In this document: positions 25,905 through 33,720 of the stretch, in pieces
Layout: each line of letters opens with the position of its first letter
How positions within the stretch are numbered: the stretch's first letter is position 1
Assembly (NCBI GenBank): GCA_002282715.1
Contig: NCKC01000029.1
Span: forward strand, 1-35,017
Length of the DNA: 35,017 nucleotides
Reading direction: 5' to 3'
Source: Halothiobacillus sp. 15-55-196
GTDB taxonomy: Bacteria > Pseudomonadota > Gammaproteobacteria > Halothiobacillales > Halothiobacillaceae
Made by a program: the position numbers and the translations under genes
The notes under the pieces: generated by a model
Seen by the model: only the letters and a program-made list of their open reading frames with translations
What the model was told of the DNA's origin: nothing
Databases searched by the model: none

Positions 25905-26890
25905 CAGCGCAACCAACCGGACAATGTGAACAGTGCGACGATACCCAAACCGATCATCAGGGCCCGCATAACAATAGCAGACGCATTTTTGTACCAACGG
26001 GACTGATCGGCCAGGCACACCGCGCCCTCGGCGCAATCATCCTCCCGTTCCAGCTCAAGCGATGCGTGACCCACCCGACCAATCAGGTCTGCATTTTTTT
26101 GTGCCAATGAAAGCTCAGGCCCGACGGGGCTATTCAGCCAGGCATCCAAACCGCGATTAAAACCACCGGCCAGCAATAACAAAAACGCGTATAAACGGGC
26201 GATCGGCCAATCGAGCAGCGCCAAAAGCCGGGCAGGCAAGGTGTCGAAACCGGGGCTTGCACTCGGACGTGTGCTGATACTCTGCGTGGCGGTTGAATCG
26301 CTCGTCGTGACAGTATCCGGCAGCGGTTGCGCCAACCAATCAGTAAGCCGATAAAACAATGCACCCGCCGGACCCAAAACAACAAACCAGAACAGTACAG
26401 CGAACCATTCATTGAAACCCAGTGTGATAATCCGTTCGGCCAGTTGTTGCGGCCGGGCTTCGTCGGCTGAGCCGGCCTGCTCGATCGGATCGGCGCTGTC
26501 ACAACATAACCGGGTACGCCATAACTGGGCACGGCATTGTGCGGCATGTGCGGCATCTTCCTGCTGGCAGGCTTCGGCCAATTCCTTGGCGTTTTTATGC
26601 GTTTTGCCCGGCGCCACCAAAAGCAATAACGTAGCGCTTGATACAACAAAGTACAGCAACACGTCCAGCAAGGAAGCCTGATCTGCGTCAATCCAGGCCA
26701 GCAACCCGGCCAGAATCAGCGGCGGCACGAACCAAACAACCAGCAAGGCCACTGAACCACCCAGTACGGCGGACAGACGCTGCCGCAGCGATAAGACCCG
26801 TTTTTGCATGGCGTAGTCGGCACACCAGCGTGTCAACGCCGTCCAGGAGCGTTCGAGCACGAGAACGACCAGCAGAATAATCAGTTTCAT
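25904..26890 (-). CDS. ampE: AmpE-like inner-membrane protein
   Basis: AmpE is a membrane protein of unknown mechanism encoded beside AmpD and linked genetically to beta-lactamase regulation. The 328-residue product has hydrophobic segments near the N-terminus (KLIILLVVLVLE), in the region after residue 50, around GFNEWFAVLFWFVVLGPAGALFYRL, at PIARLYAFLLLLAGG and at the C-terminus. The NEWFAVLFWFVVLGPAGALFYR stretch is the part most like AmpE. The overall sequence is divergent and there is an Asp/Ser/Thr-rich loop in the middle, so position behind ampD is part of the evidence. The start is ATG 26890 with GGAG about eight bases before it; the longer frame to 26974 overlaps ampD. It ends overlapping the phosphatase start. 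Confidence 0.8.
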   Translation of the reverse strand: MKLIILLVVLVLERSWTALTRWCADYAMQKRVLSLRQRLSAVLGGSVALLVVWFVPPLILAGLLAWIDADQASLLDVLLYFVVSSATLLLLVAPGKTHKNAKELAEACQQEDAAHAAQCRAQLWRTRLCCDSADPIEQAGSADEARPQQLAERIITLGFNEWFAVLFWFVVLGPAGALFYRLTDWLAQPLPDTVTTSDSTATQSISTRPSASPGFDTLPARLLALLDWPIARLYAFLLLLAGGFNRGLDAWLNSPVGPELSLAQKNADLIGRVGHASLELEREDDCAEGAVCLADQSRWYKNASAIVMRALMIGLGIVALFTLSGWLR

Positions 26891-26954
26891 TACAAGGGCT
26901 CCGATGGCGGAAGGTCTGAGCGACAATGGTACAGGCGAAAACGCCACACAACCA

Positions 26955-27515
26955 TCAGGCGATGCGCAGACCATCTGGCAGCCGCCCGGCCAGATGGCCC
27001 CAGTTGAACGCCGGCCCCGGGTCTGTCTTGCGGCCCGGCGCGATGTGCTCGTGCCCGCGCACGTCGGCGAGATCTGGATAGCGCTGCTTCAATGCCGCCA
27101 GCACGTCCAGCAACTGATCGTACTGCACCGAGGTGTAGCGGTCGGTATCCGTGCCTTCAAGCTCGATGCCGATCGAATAATCGTTGCAGCGCTCCCGGCC
27201 ATTGAATTCCGACTCCCCCGCGTGCCAGGCCCGGCGCGTGAACGGCACGAACTGGATCATCGAACCGTCCCGCCGGATAAACACATGTGCCGACACCTGA
27301 AGGTGGGCGATTTGTGCATAGTACGGGTGCTCATTCGGGTCCAGCGTTCCGGTGAACAACTGCTCCACGCCATCACCGCCATACTCGCCCGGCGGCAGAG
27401 AAATACCGTGCACGACAACCAGCGAGATGGCCATGTTCGACGGCCGATCATCGCAAAAAGGTGAGCGTACATAACGCACGCCGCTCAATGTTTCGGTTTT
27501 GGGATCAACGATCAT
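26955..27515 (-). CDS. ampD: 1,6-anhydro-N-acetylmuramoyl-L-alanine amidase AmpD
   Basis: AmpD cleaves the lactyl-amide bond of anhydromuropeptides returned from the cell wall, feeding peptidoglycan recycling and keeping AmpR-type inducers low. The 186-residue cytoplasmic protein has the zinc site: LVVVHGISLPPGEYGG gives the first histidine, and RGHEHIAPGRKTDPGPAFNW gives the second histidine, the lysine and the aspartate. The catalytic glutamate region is YSIGIELEGTD, and WHAGESEFNGRERCND is also typical. A perfect AGGAGG (complement at 27521-27526) lies five bases before ATG 27515, so the longer frame to 27548 is rejected. ampE and a phosphatase follow in the same direction. Confidence 0.96.
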   Translation of the reverse strand: MIVDPKTETLSGVRYVRSPFCDDRPSNMAISLVVVHGISLPPGEYGGDGVEQLFTGTLDPNEHPYYAQIAHLQVSAHVFIRRDGSMIQFVPFTRRAWHAGESEFNGRERCNDYSIGIELEGTDTDRYTSVQYDQLLDVLAALKQRYPDLADVRGHEHIAPGRKTDPGPAFNWGHLAGRLPDGLRIA

Positions 27516-27656
27516 AATTGCCTCCTGACAAGCTGCTAGGGAATCCATTCAAAGACACTCGCATTTTAATGCTTGCCATTCTACATTGCCTGATCTTATG
27601 TACTGAGCCTCGCACCCCCTAATCCGGGCTGAGTGAAGCCAGCCAAAAAAAGCTCA

Positions 27657-27868
27657 CTAAGGTCTGCACAAATGCAAATCTGTTCCAAATCCCCATCGTT
27701 GAGCGAGGCGCAACCGTTCGAAAAGCTGCGGACACGCCCACGATGGGGCCCACGAATCAAAGATTTACCTCTTTGTTCGTGTCGGGGTATCCTGCCCCAA
27801 ACCGGAGGCACTGAATAAATCAGCGCTTCCCTAGAAACTCTGCATGAATGCAGACCCTCCCAAGCACC
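27657..27868 (-). repeat. Degenerate MITE-like structured element, copy 4, plus a nested end fragment
   Basis: The element at 27661-27830 is flanked by CTAA (27657-27660) and CTAG (27831-27834). Read on the minus strand, hairpins appear in the order of copy 1: GGGGC-AGGAT-ACCCC, then CACGAA/TTCGTG arms around a loop with GGTAAAT, then a long stem CCCCATCGT/ACGATGGGG whose left arm runs into GGGCGTGT, the loop motif of copy 1's fourth hairpin. The plus-strand left end GGTCTGCACAAATGC also matches. A further piece (27835-27866) contains TCTGCATGAATGCAGA, another copy of the end hairpin. The rest of the 382-base gap between ampD and the transporter shows nothing more; open frames within it seem non-coding. 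Confidence 0.7.
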
Positions 27869-27897
27869 TGATAACTTGCCCTGTTCTGGAGAACACC

Positions 27898-28806
27898 ATG
27901 AATCTTGCGGGCGTATATGCCTTGATCATCTTATCGACCTTCTTCTGGGGTGCGAATTTCGTGCTGGCAGGATTTGTCCTCAGCGATATTTCTCCACAAT
28001 GGTCCGCGGCTTTGCGATTCGGTCTGGCCGCGCTGATCCTGCTGGGGGTAGCACTCAGCCAGAAAGCCCCTTTGGCTGCGCTGATCCGCCAACATGGCGC
28101 CAGCTACCTCACGCTGGGCATTATCGGTGTGGCGGGGTTTAACCTGCTGTTTTTCTTCGCCCTGCAAACCACCAGTGCCGATAACGCAGCGCTGATCATG
28201 GCCACCAATCCCCTGCTGACCACCTTTCTGGCCTGGCTGATTCTCGGCGAGCATCCCGGCTGGCAACGCCTGATCGCCTTGCCGGTGGCGTTGCTGGGCG
28301 TCACGGTGGTGATTTCCGATGGCAATCTCGCCCATCTGCGCGATTTGCATGTCATGACGGGCGACTGGCTGATGCTGGCCGCGAATCTGTGCTGGGCCTT
28401 CTACAATGTCCTGAATCGCCGCTTGATGCCCAAAACGGTCAGCCCGACCGTCAACACGGCACTGATCGTATCGGCGGGCGCGCTGGTTCTACTGGTCGTG
28501 GCCGGATTCAACTCGCAGGGGCTTCACCCGCTCTCGCTGCAAGCCGGCTTTGCCATGGCCGGGCTCGTCATAGGCGGCACCGTACTCGCCTACCTGCTCT
28601 GGAACACCGGTATCGCCCGTCTGGGCGCGGGCCGCACGGCCCTGTTCATGAACCTGATTCCGGTCTTCGCCATGTTGAGCGCCATCACCATCGGCACCTA
28701 TCCCACGCCCATGCAGTTGCTGGGCGGCGCGATTGTGTTCAGTGGTTTGCTCATCAGCATGATCCCGTACCGGAAAAAACCGTCTGCCCTACTTGAAGCG
28801 GCCTGA
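27898..28806 (+). CDS. EamA/DMT-family transporter
   Basis: This is a 302-residue inner-membrane protein with ten predicted hydrophobic helices arranged as two EamA repeats of about 140 residues, the normal drug/metabolite transporter form. The first repeat starts with [16 protein letters not shown] and contains [11 protein letters not shown] and [17 protein letters not shown]. The second has [14 protein letters not shown] and [15 protein letters not shown]. Substrates of such proteins are usually small metabolites or amino acids exported from the cell and cannot be told here. The start at 27898 has GGAG eight bases upstream; the earlier in-frame ATG at 27844 falls within repeat sequence. A carboxymuconolactone decarboxylase-like gene follows after 56 bases. 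Confidence 0.9.
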   Translation: MNLAGVYALIILSTFFWGANFVLAGFVLSDISPQWSAALRFGLAALILLGVALSQKAPLAALIRQHGASYLTLGIIGVAGFNLLFFFALQTTSADNAALIMATNPLLTTFLAWLILGEHPGWQRLIALPVALLGVTVVISDGNLAHLRDLHVMTGDWLMLAANLCWAFYNVLNRRLMPKTVSPTVNTALIVSAGALVLLVVAGFNSQGLHPLSLQAGFAMAGLVIGGTVLAYLLWNTGIARLGAGRTALFMNLIPVFAMLSAITIGTYPTPMQLLGGAIVFSGLLISMIPYRKKPSALLEAA

Positions 28807-28862
28807 TCGTTTCGGACAAAATCCTGCCAACCATCAAAGTCCAAGATCATAGGAGATCAGCC

Positions 28863-29258
28863 ATGTCATCAGAACGAGCCGAACGCGGCATGGACATCTT
28901 GCGGCAGATCAACCCGCAATCGGCGCAGGCGCTGTTTTCCGAGCTGGAATCCATCGCCCCGGATTTGAGCCGCTTCGTCGCTGAATTTGCCTACGGCGAC
29001 ATCTATACCCGCCCCGGCCTTGGCCTTCGCGAGCGCGAAATGATCACCGTGGCCGCCCTCACCGCTCAGGGCAATGCCGCACCGCAACTCAAATCGCATA
29101 TCGTCGGCGCGTTGAATTCGGGCTGCACCGAACAGGAAATCATTGAAATCATGCTCCAGATGGCGGTGTACGCCGGGTTTCCCGCCGCCATCAACGGCAT
29201 CATGGCTGCCAAAGAGGTCTTCACGGCCCGAAAGGCACATGAAGCCGATCCCGGCTAA
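28863..29258 (+). CDS. Carboxymuconolactone decarboxylase family protein
   Basis: The product is 131 residues, a single CMD/AhpD-fold domain of all-helical type. The conserved run [19 protein letters not shown] is followed by [18 protein letters not shown] and [12 protein letters not shown], as in gamma-carboxymuconolactone decarboxylase and its many uncharacterised relatives. No CxxC pair of the AhpD peroxidase type is present, so alkyl hydroperoxidase activity is unlikely. No aromatic degradation genes are near, so a true role in the protocatechuate pathway is doubtful. A good AGGAGA ribosome site precedes the ATG. It is probably co-transcribed with the EamA transporter and is convergent with pncC. 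Confidence 0.88.
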   Translation: MSSERAERGMDILRQINPQSAQALFSELESIAPDLSRFVAEFAYGDIYTRPGLGLREREMITVAALTAQGNAAPQLKSHIVGALNSGCTEQEIIEIMLQMAVYAGFPAAINGIMAAKEVFTARKAHEADPG

Positions 29259-29268
29259 AACCTCTGGT

Positions 29269-29799
29269 TTACTGAGAACCTTGTCGCACTTGGCTTTGAG
29301 CGTGCTCAATCACCCCGTTCAAGGCCGCCACCACCGCTTGCTGGCGAACGGCGGCCCGATCGCCGTTGAACTGGAATCGGGTCGCCCACGCGTCGCTGCC
29401 CTCGCCCGGTGTTGATGAATCGGCCCGAAACCGCCACGCAATCCAGACCGTACCCACCGGCTTTTCCGCCGATCCGCCACCCGGCCCCGCAATCCCACTG
29501 ATCGCAACCGAATAATGCGCGATGCTGTTCGCCAACACCCCGGCAGACATCGCCAGCACGCATTCCCGACTCACAGCGCCGAATCGCTCGAATACCGAAT
29601 CGGGCACACCCAGCAGCCGACTTTTAGCCGCATTGCTGTACGTTACAAAGCCGCATTCGAACCAACCCGAGCTGCCCGCCACCTCGGTGATCGCCGCCGC
29701 CAAACCGCCGCCTGTACAAGATTCGGCCACGCTGATCATCTGCTGGTTGGCCGCCAGCACAGCGCCCAATCGACCAGATAGGCGCAACAACTCGGCCAT
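29269..29799 (-). CDS. pncC: Nicotinamide-nucleotide amidohydrolase PncC (CinA C-terminal domain family)
   Basis: PncC deamidates nicotinamide mononucleotide to nicotinic acid mononucleotide in NAD recycling. The 176-residue protein is a stand-alone CinA C-terminal domain. SVAESCTGGGLAAAI carries the catalytic serine, GFVTYSNAAKSRLLGV the conserved lysine, and AISGIAGPGGGSAEKPVGTVWIAW the glycine-rich end of the active site. The N-terminal molybdopterin-like domain of full CinA is absent, as in E. coli PncC. Starts at 29799 or 29811 are both plausible; the frame to 29910 overlaps the upstream gene and is rejected. It is the last gene of a three-gene minus-strand run with ychJ and an MTH1187-type gene. 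Confidence 0.92.
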   Translation of the reverse strand: MAELLRLSGRLGAVLAANQQMISVAESCTGGGLAAAITEVAGSSGWFECGFVTYSNAAKSRLLGVPDSVFERFGAVSRECVLAMSAGVLANSIAHYSVAISGIAGPGGGSAEKPVGTVWIAWRFRADSSTPGEGSDAWATRFQFNGDRAAVRQQAVVAALNGVIEHAQSQVRQGSQ

Positions 29800-29846
29800 T
29801 GGGTTTTCCATCGACGAATCAAGACGCACGCCGCTCACCTCACTCT

Positions 29847-30254
29847 TCACGGTGTCATCACACCATCCACATAAAACCAGCGGCCCTGCTCTTTCACGAA
29901 CCGGCTGCATTCATTCAAACGTTGTGCCTTGCCACCGCCCACACGCCAGCGCGCCACGAAACACACCACACCGCGCTCATCGGTCGCACCGCCCGCCTCG
30001 ATTCGGTCAATCCGCAACCCCAGCCACTTCGTCGGTTCGCCCTGATCGAGATCAAGCGACGGGGGCCGCGTGGAGGTATGCCAACTCGCCAACAGATATG
30101 GCTCGTTGACCAGAGAAAACGCGGTATAGCGTGAACGCATCAACTGTTCGGCCGTCTCAGGCAAAGCGCCCTGATCGATAAAGCGACCGCAGCACGCAGC
30201 ATACGCCGTGCCGGAACCGCAGGGGCAGGATGAGGGGAAGGATTGCTCAGCCAT
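29847..30254 (-). CDS. ychJ: YchJ-like SEC-C motif protein (UPF0225)
   Basis: The product is 135 residues. The N-terminus carries a SEC-C zinc-binding motif, CPCGSGTAYAACCG (about residues 10-23). The YchJ middle domain of NTF2-like fold follows: AEQLMRSRYTAFSLVNEPYL, SWHTSTRP, and at the end FVKEQGRWFYVDG. The family has no settled function; zinc binding is inferred from the four cysteines. There is no second C-terminal SEC-C motif, unlike E. coli YchJ. The start overlaps the end of the MTH1187-type gene by eight bases, so the two are translationally linked; pncC follows closely. Confidence 0.9.
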   Translation of the reverse strand: MAEQSFPSSCPCGSGTAYAACCGRFIDQGALPETAEQLMRSRYTAFSLVNEPYLLASWHTSTRPPSLDLDQGEPTKWLGLRIDRIEAGGATDERGVVCFVARWRVGGGKAQRLNECSRFVKEQGRWFYVDGVMTP

Positions 30255-30537
30255 CGTTGCGCAATGCCTTGCCCGCCAGCGTCGGTTCCTTGTCCGTCCG
30301 TGTCTCCAGCTTCAAATAGCTCACCAGCCGCACGCTGCCCTCACGATGCAGCACTTCATGCACCTGCCCCACTGCGGCCAGAATCGTATTCATATCGCCC
30401 TCGATATTCGTGCCGGAAGCGTGCGTCTCAACCAGGAAATCATGCGCCTTGAGCAACCCGACCACACGGGTCACTTCATCACGTACCGATATCCCCTTAC
30501 CAAGGGGAATCACTTGCAACTCTGCCGTAGCCTTCAT
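30247..30537 (-). CDS. MTH1187-family thiamine-binding protein (UPF0045)
   Basis: The product is a small 96-residue ferredoxin-like-fold protein of the MTH1187/YqgV group. TAELQVIPLGKGISVRDEVTRV at the start, HASGTNIEGDMNTILAAVGQVHEVL in the middle and RLVSYLKLETRTDKE at the end match the family's usual 95-100 residues. Some family members bind thiamine and are thought to act as carriers or sensors, but the role in bacteria is not established. It is the first gene of the minus-strand run with ychJ and pncC. GGAG lies about a dozen bases before the ATG. A possible thiamine link to dxs, a thiamine diphosphate enzyme far upstream, is not supported by position. Confidence 0.85.
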   Translation of the reverse strand: MKATAELQVIPLGKGISVRDEVTRVVGLLKAHDFLVETHASGTNIEGDMNTILAAVGQVHEVLHREGSVRLVSYLKLETRTDKEPTLAGKALRNDG

Positions 30538-30883
30538 GTCTGATTATTCTCCGAAATTTGAAGCCGCGCTATCGCATATCACCACAGATGTCGATGCTGT
30601 CACCGCACCACAAGTGATTTGTTGCGGACACATCGGATTACCTATCAAAACGCCGATATTTGCGCGGGGATTAAAGAGGCACGCCCTGAATGCAAATCAA
30701 TGTTAAACCATTGCTGGCTTGGTCTTTGGAGCACAGTAAAACAACAACGAACCGATCACCACGCTTAATTAGTTATTTTCTGTAAAAAAGGTGAACTGTC
30801 ATTTTGAAATGTATGAAGCTATGTAAAATCGGCAGGGCATAACAGACGGAATCGGATAACGACATACAGGACGCTTTAGCTTC
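30538..30883 (+). promoter_or_regulatory. AT-rich intergenic region with weak promoter for the protease gene
   Basis: This 346-base gap separates two divergent genes. Its second half (about 30770-30830) is clearly richer in A and T than the surroundings. TAAAAT at 30824-30829 is a fair -10 element, but the -35 position 16 bases upstream (TTTTGA) matches poorly, so an activator or another sigma factor may be needed. The untranslated leader would be about 45 bases with only a weak AGGAC ribosome site before the ATG at 30884. No RNA gene, repeat element or small coding frame was recognised in the rest. Confidence 0.3.
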
Positions 30884-33097
30884 ATGACATCACGCCACGC
30901 TCTCTATACAAAATGCGCACTTGGTCTGCTGTGTGCCCTCGCCATCAACCTGCCCGCCCAGGCTGATCTGCCCGTTTCAACAACGAATATTGTGCTCCCG
31001 GCCCCCTCTGCCGCCAGCTCATTCAAGCCCGATACCGTTGTGCCCAACGAGGTTCTGGTTAAATTCGGCAGCACACTATCGGCGCAGAACATGACGCCCA
31101 TGCTGAACAGCATGGCGAGCAGCGTCAGGCAGATCAACCGAACAGGCTTGACCTTGGTCAAGCTCAGGCCCGGCACCGACACGATCTCATCGGCGATGGC
31201 TACGTTCCGCGCCATGCCGGGTGTGGTCTCAGTGCAACCGAACTTCATTTACCACAGCACAGCCCTTCCCAACGATCCCGAGATTGGCCAACAGTGGGCA
31301 CTGAAAAATACCGGGCAGACTGTCTCGGACGCGACCTATGCCACCAGTAATCCGGGCACGCCCGGGGATGACATCGATGCCCAAAGCGCCTGGCAATACC
31401 AATCCGACTGCTCGTCGGTCACAGTCGCTATCGTCGATACGGGGATCAACTACACCCAGCAGGATCTGGTCAACAGCATGTGGAATGGTGGGACTCAATA
31501 CCCCCACCATGGCTACGATTTCGTTAATAACGATGACGATCCCTATCCCACAACCGGCGATGAACGCCATGGCACCAATGTGGCAGGCATTATCGGTGCC
31601 GAGGGCAATAATGGGATTGAAGGTTCCGGTGTCTGCCAGAAAGCCAGCATCATGGCGGTGCGCTCGCTGGATGCAACCGGGGGTACAACCGCGACCGTCA
31701 CGCAGGGCATTTACTTTGCGGTGGATCATGGTGCGAAGGTCATTAACTTAAGTCTCGGTGGTACGGGATCTTTGGACCAGGCGTTCTCCGATGCCATCAC
31801 TTATGCCCAAAGCAAAGGCGTGCTGGTGGTGGTGGCCGCGGGTAACGGCGACTCAAATGGAAAGGGCGTGGACGTCGAACAAACCCCTTTTTACCCATGC
31901 AGTTTTCCACAAGACAACCTGATCTGCGTGGCTGCGCTAGACCAATCCTTCCAACTCGCCAGCTTTTCCAATTACGGCGCCACGAGCGTGGATGTGGGTG
32001 CACCGGGGACGAACATTCTCAGCACATTCGCAGGGCCGACCCTGACAACGGATTTTTCCAGCGGCTGGACAGCCAGCCTAGGTGCCAGCACGGGCTGGGG
32101 TTACGGGAAAACCACATCTGGTATCCCGATACTGGTCAATCCCATTGATTACGGGAATAGCAACTATGCCCCAAGTACAGACGACCGGATCTGGACCGAC
32201 TTTACGTTTGCAGCCGGCACTCAACTCGTTGCTTTGAATTATCACCTGCAAGGGCGCATGGCCTCGGGTGATTATCTCAATTCTGGCGTTGCCGTCGGAA
32301 GTAATACGGATCCATTCGCAGGCAGTGGTACTCAACTCCAACACGAAACCGATACCCTCAGCTCCCCGGCGGCTGCATACCCGATCGATCAGTGTGCCAG
32401 CAGAACCTGCTCGATCGGATTCCAGTTGACCAGCACGCCGGCAAGTACAGGCGACACCGGCCCGCTGATCGCTTTTTTCGAGCTCAATACCGTTGCAGCC
32501 AACACCCGTGAGATGGGCATTGAGAACGGCACATCGATGGCGGCGCCCGTCGTCTCCGGCATTGCCGCCTTGTTGATGGCCTCCGACCCGGCCGCCAGCG
32601 ATATCGACGTCGCCCGGGCAATCAAAAACTCAGGCATACCAGTGCCATCACTTTCGGGTGTCACCACAACGGGTAAGGCCGTCAATGCGATGCGCGCGCT
32701 TGCCAATCTGCACCTGAGTGTTACAGGCCTTGCTGACCAGACGGGTGCTGCGGGTCAGCCGCTGTCTGTCACATTCTCCATCAGCGGCTTGAACGCGCTA
32801 AGTGTCTCGGCGAGCAGTAGCAATACTTCTGTATTACCCAACAGCTCAATTACAGGTCAAAACAGTTGCACACAGACGGGGCGCTGCACGCTCCAGCTCC
32901 TCCCGGCAATGGGTGGCACCTCTACGGTATATGTGACCGTAGGCGACAACTACGGCCAACAGGACACGGGCAGCTTCTTGTTGACGGCCCCATCTTCCGG
33001 TGGTGGCGGCGGCGGCAGCATGAACTGGGCGTTCCTGCTGGTTCTCGCCGTTATTCTGGCTGCCATTCAATGGCGCAGGCGAGGGTTGGCATCATGA
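30884..33097 (+). CDS. Secreted S8-family subtilisin-like protease with GlyGly-CTERM-like tail
   Basis: The 737-residue preproprotein has a Sec signal peptide (cleavage probably after LPAQA, residue about 27). A fervidolysin/I9-like propeptide (about 50-125) ends with VVSVQPNFIYH. The S8 domain (about 135-605) has the triad Asp185 in VAIVDTGINY, His229 in ERHGTNVAGIIG and Ser551 in NGTSMAAPVVSG; Asn321 fits the oxyanion site. An insert of about 150 residues (about 385-540) lies just before the serine motif and looks like a beta-sandwich. After a Ser/Thr-rich domain the end shows six glycines (706-711), a hydrophobic helix and RRR, the layout of GlyGly-CTERM rhombosortase substrates. The stop overlaps a lipoprotein gene as ATGA. 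Confidence 0.9.
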   Translation: MTSRHALYTKCALGLLCALAINLPAQADLPVSTTNIVLPAPSAASSFKPDTVVPNEVLVKFGSTLSAQNMTPMLNSMASSVRQINRTGLTLVKLRPGTDTISSAMATFRAMPGVVSVQPNFIYHSTALPNDPEIGQQWALKNTGQTVSDATYATSNPGTPGDDIDAQSAWQYQSDCSSVTVAIVDTGINYTQQDLVNSMWNGGTQYPHHGYDFVNNDDDPYPTTGDERHGTNVAGIIGAEGNNGIEGSGVCQKASIMAVRSLDATGGTTATVTQGIYFAVDHGAKVINLSLGGTGSLDQAFSDAITYAQSKGVLVVVAAGNGDSNGKGVDVEQTPFYPCSFPQDNLICVAALDQSFQLASFSNYGATSVDVGAPGTNILSTFAGPTLTTDFSSGWTASLGASTGWGYGKTTSGIPILVNPIDYGNSNYAPSTDDRIWTDFTFAAGTQLVALNYHLQGRMASGDYLNSGVAVGSNTDPFAGSGTQLQHETDTLSSPAAAYPIDQCASRTCSIGFQLTSTPASTGDTGPLIAFFELNTVAANTREMGIENGTSMAAPVVSGIAALLMASDPAASDIDVARAIKNSGIPVPSLSGVTTTGKAVNAMRALANLHLSVTGLADQTGAAGQPLSVTFSISGLNALSVSASSSNTSVLPNSSITGQNSCTQTGRCTLQLLPAMGGTSTVYVTVGDNYGQQDTGSFLLTAPSSGGGGGGSMNWAFLLVLAVILAAIQWRRRGLAS

Positions 33098-33498
33098 AAT
33101 GTGGCCGTCTGGTCTTGGCTTCTGTGCTCGCCTTGCTGTTTTCTGGCTGCCAGGGTGTCGGTAGTACCCAGATGACGGGCAAGCCCATGGCCGACACCCA
33201 TACTGAGCACAACACCATGAACCCTTCCAATCAGCCCGTCGCGGGAGAATACCTGTTGACGCTCAAGCCGGGCGTGCCGGAAGACGCGCAGACCCTTGCC
33301 GATCTTCGGCGTGATCTTGGCAGCTTACCTGTGGTTGCCTTGTCGTCCCTTGGGCACCGATTATATTTGGTCAAAATTCATCCGGACCCGGGTCTGAAAG
33401 CGATTCAAGGCACGCTGTCAAACAGCTCACTCGTCACATCGATTCAGGAAAATCGTCACTATGGCATTAATCCGCCCGATAGACGGGTGCTGTACTGA
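33094..33498 (+). CDS. Lipoprotein with subtilase-propeptide (I9-like) domain, putative partner of the adjacent protease
   Basis: The product is 134 residues. A signal peptide ends in the lipobox LFSGC (Cys19); Gln at the next position suggests sorting to the outer membrane. After a linker rich in Thr, His and Asn, residues about 51-125 read like the propeptide of the protease encoded just upstream. GEYLLTLKPG parallels NEVLVKFG, RLYLVKIHPDPG parallels LTLVKLRPG, and SLVTSIQENRHYG parallels GVVSVQPNFIYH. I9-like propeptides fold and inhibit their proteases, so a stand-alone lipid-anchored copy could be an inhibitor or chaperone; that function is inferred. The frame is open further upstream, but ATG 33094 overlaps the protease stop (ATGA) and begins the signal peptide. 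Confidence 0.8.
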   Translation: MKCGRLVLASVLALLFSGCQGVGSTQMTGKPMADTHTEHNTMNPSNQPVAGEYLLTLKPGVPEDAQTLADLRRDLGSLPVVALSSLGHRLYLVKIHPDPGLKAIQGTLSNSSLVTSIQENRHYGINPPDRRVLY

Positions 33499-33534
33499 CC
33501 ATCGATTCGGATGGCAGCGCCTACAGCCACACGG

Positions 33535-33693
33535 TTAAGGAATCTCTGATCAAATCAGAGATTCCGCGCGGCATAGGGATGTGCCGCCATGAACGATCAC
33601 GTAAGTGATTGTTCATGAAGAAAATCAAAAATCACAATTTTTGATTTTCGTACTCTGAAAATTCCAGGATGGAATTATTCAGAGCTTCCTCAA
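33535..33693 (+). repeat. MITE-like structured element, copy 3
   Basis: The element at 33539-33689 is flanked by TTAA (33535-33538) and TCAA (33690-33693), one base from a perfect 4-bp duplication. Its ends are GGAATCTCTGAT and, on the other strand, GGAAGCTCTGAA. Five hairpins follow: GGAATCTCTGAT/ATCAGAGATTCC (33539-33565), stem GCGGCA (33568-33587), stem CATGAAC-ATCA with loop CGTAAG (33588-33617), a perfect 13-bp stem GAAAATCAAAAAT (33620-33649), and stem CTCTGAA-ATTCC with loop AGGAT (33653-33684). It lies between the convergent lipoprotein and DinB-like genes. Order and loops match copy 1, but nearly all stems differ and remain paired. Confidence 0.85.
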
Positions 33694-33720
33694 CTCATCC
33701 CGCGCGCGATGGATCGTTTT

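Noticed and set aside
27633..27818. 61-codon plus-strand frame upstream of the EamA gene
   Set aside because: It lies within the degenerate repeat copy and shows no protein-like conservation.
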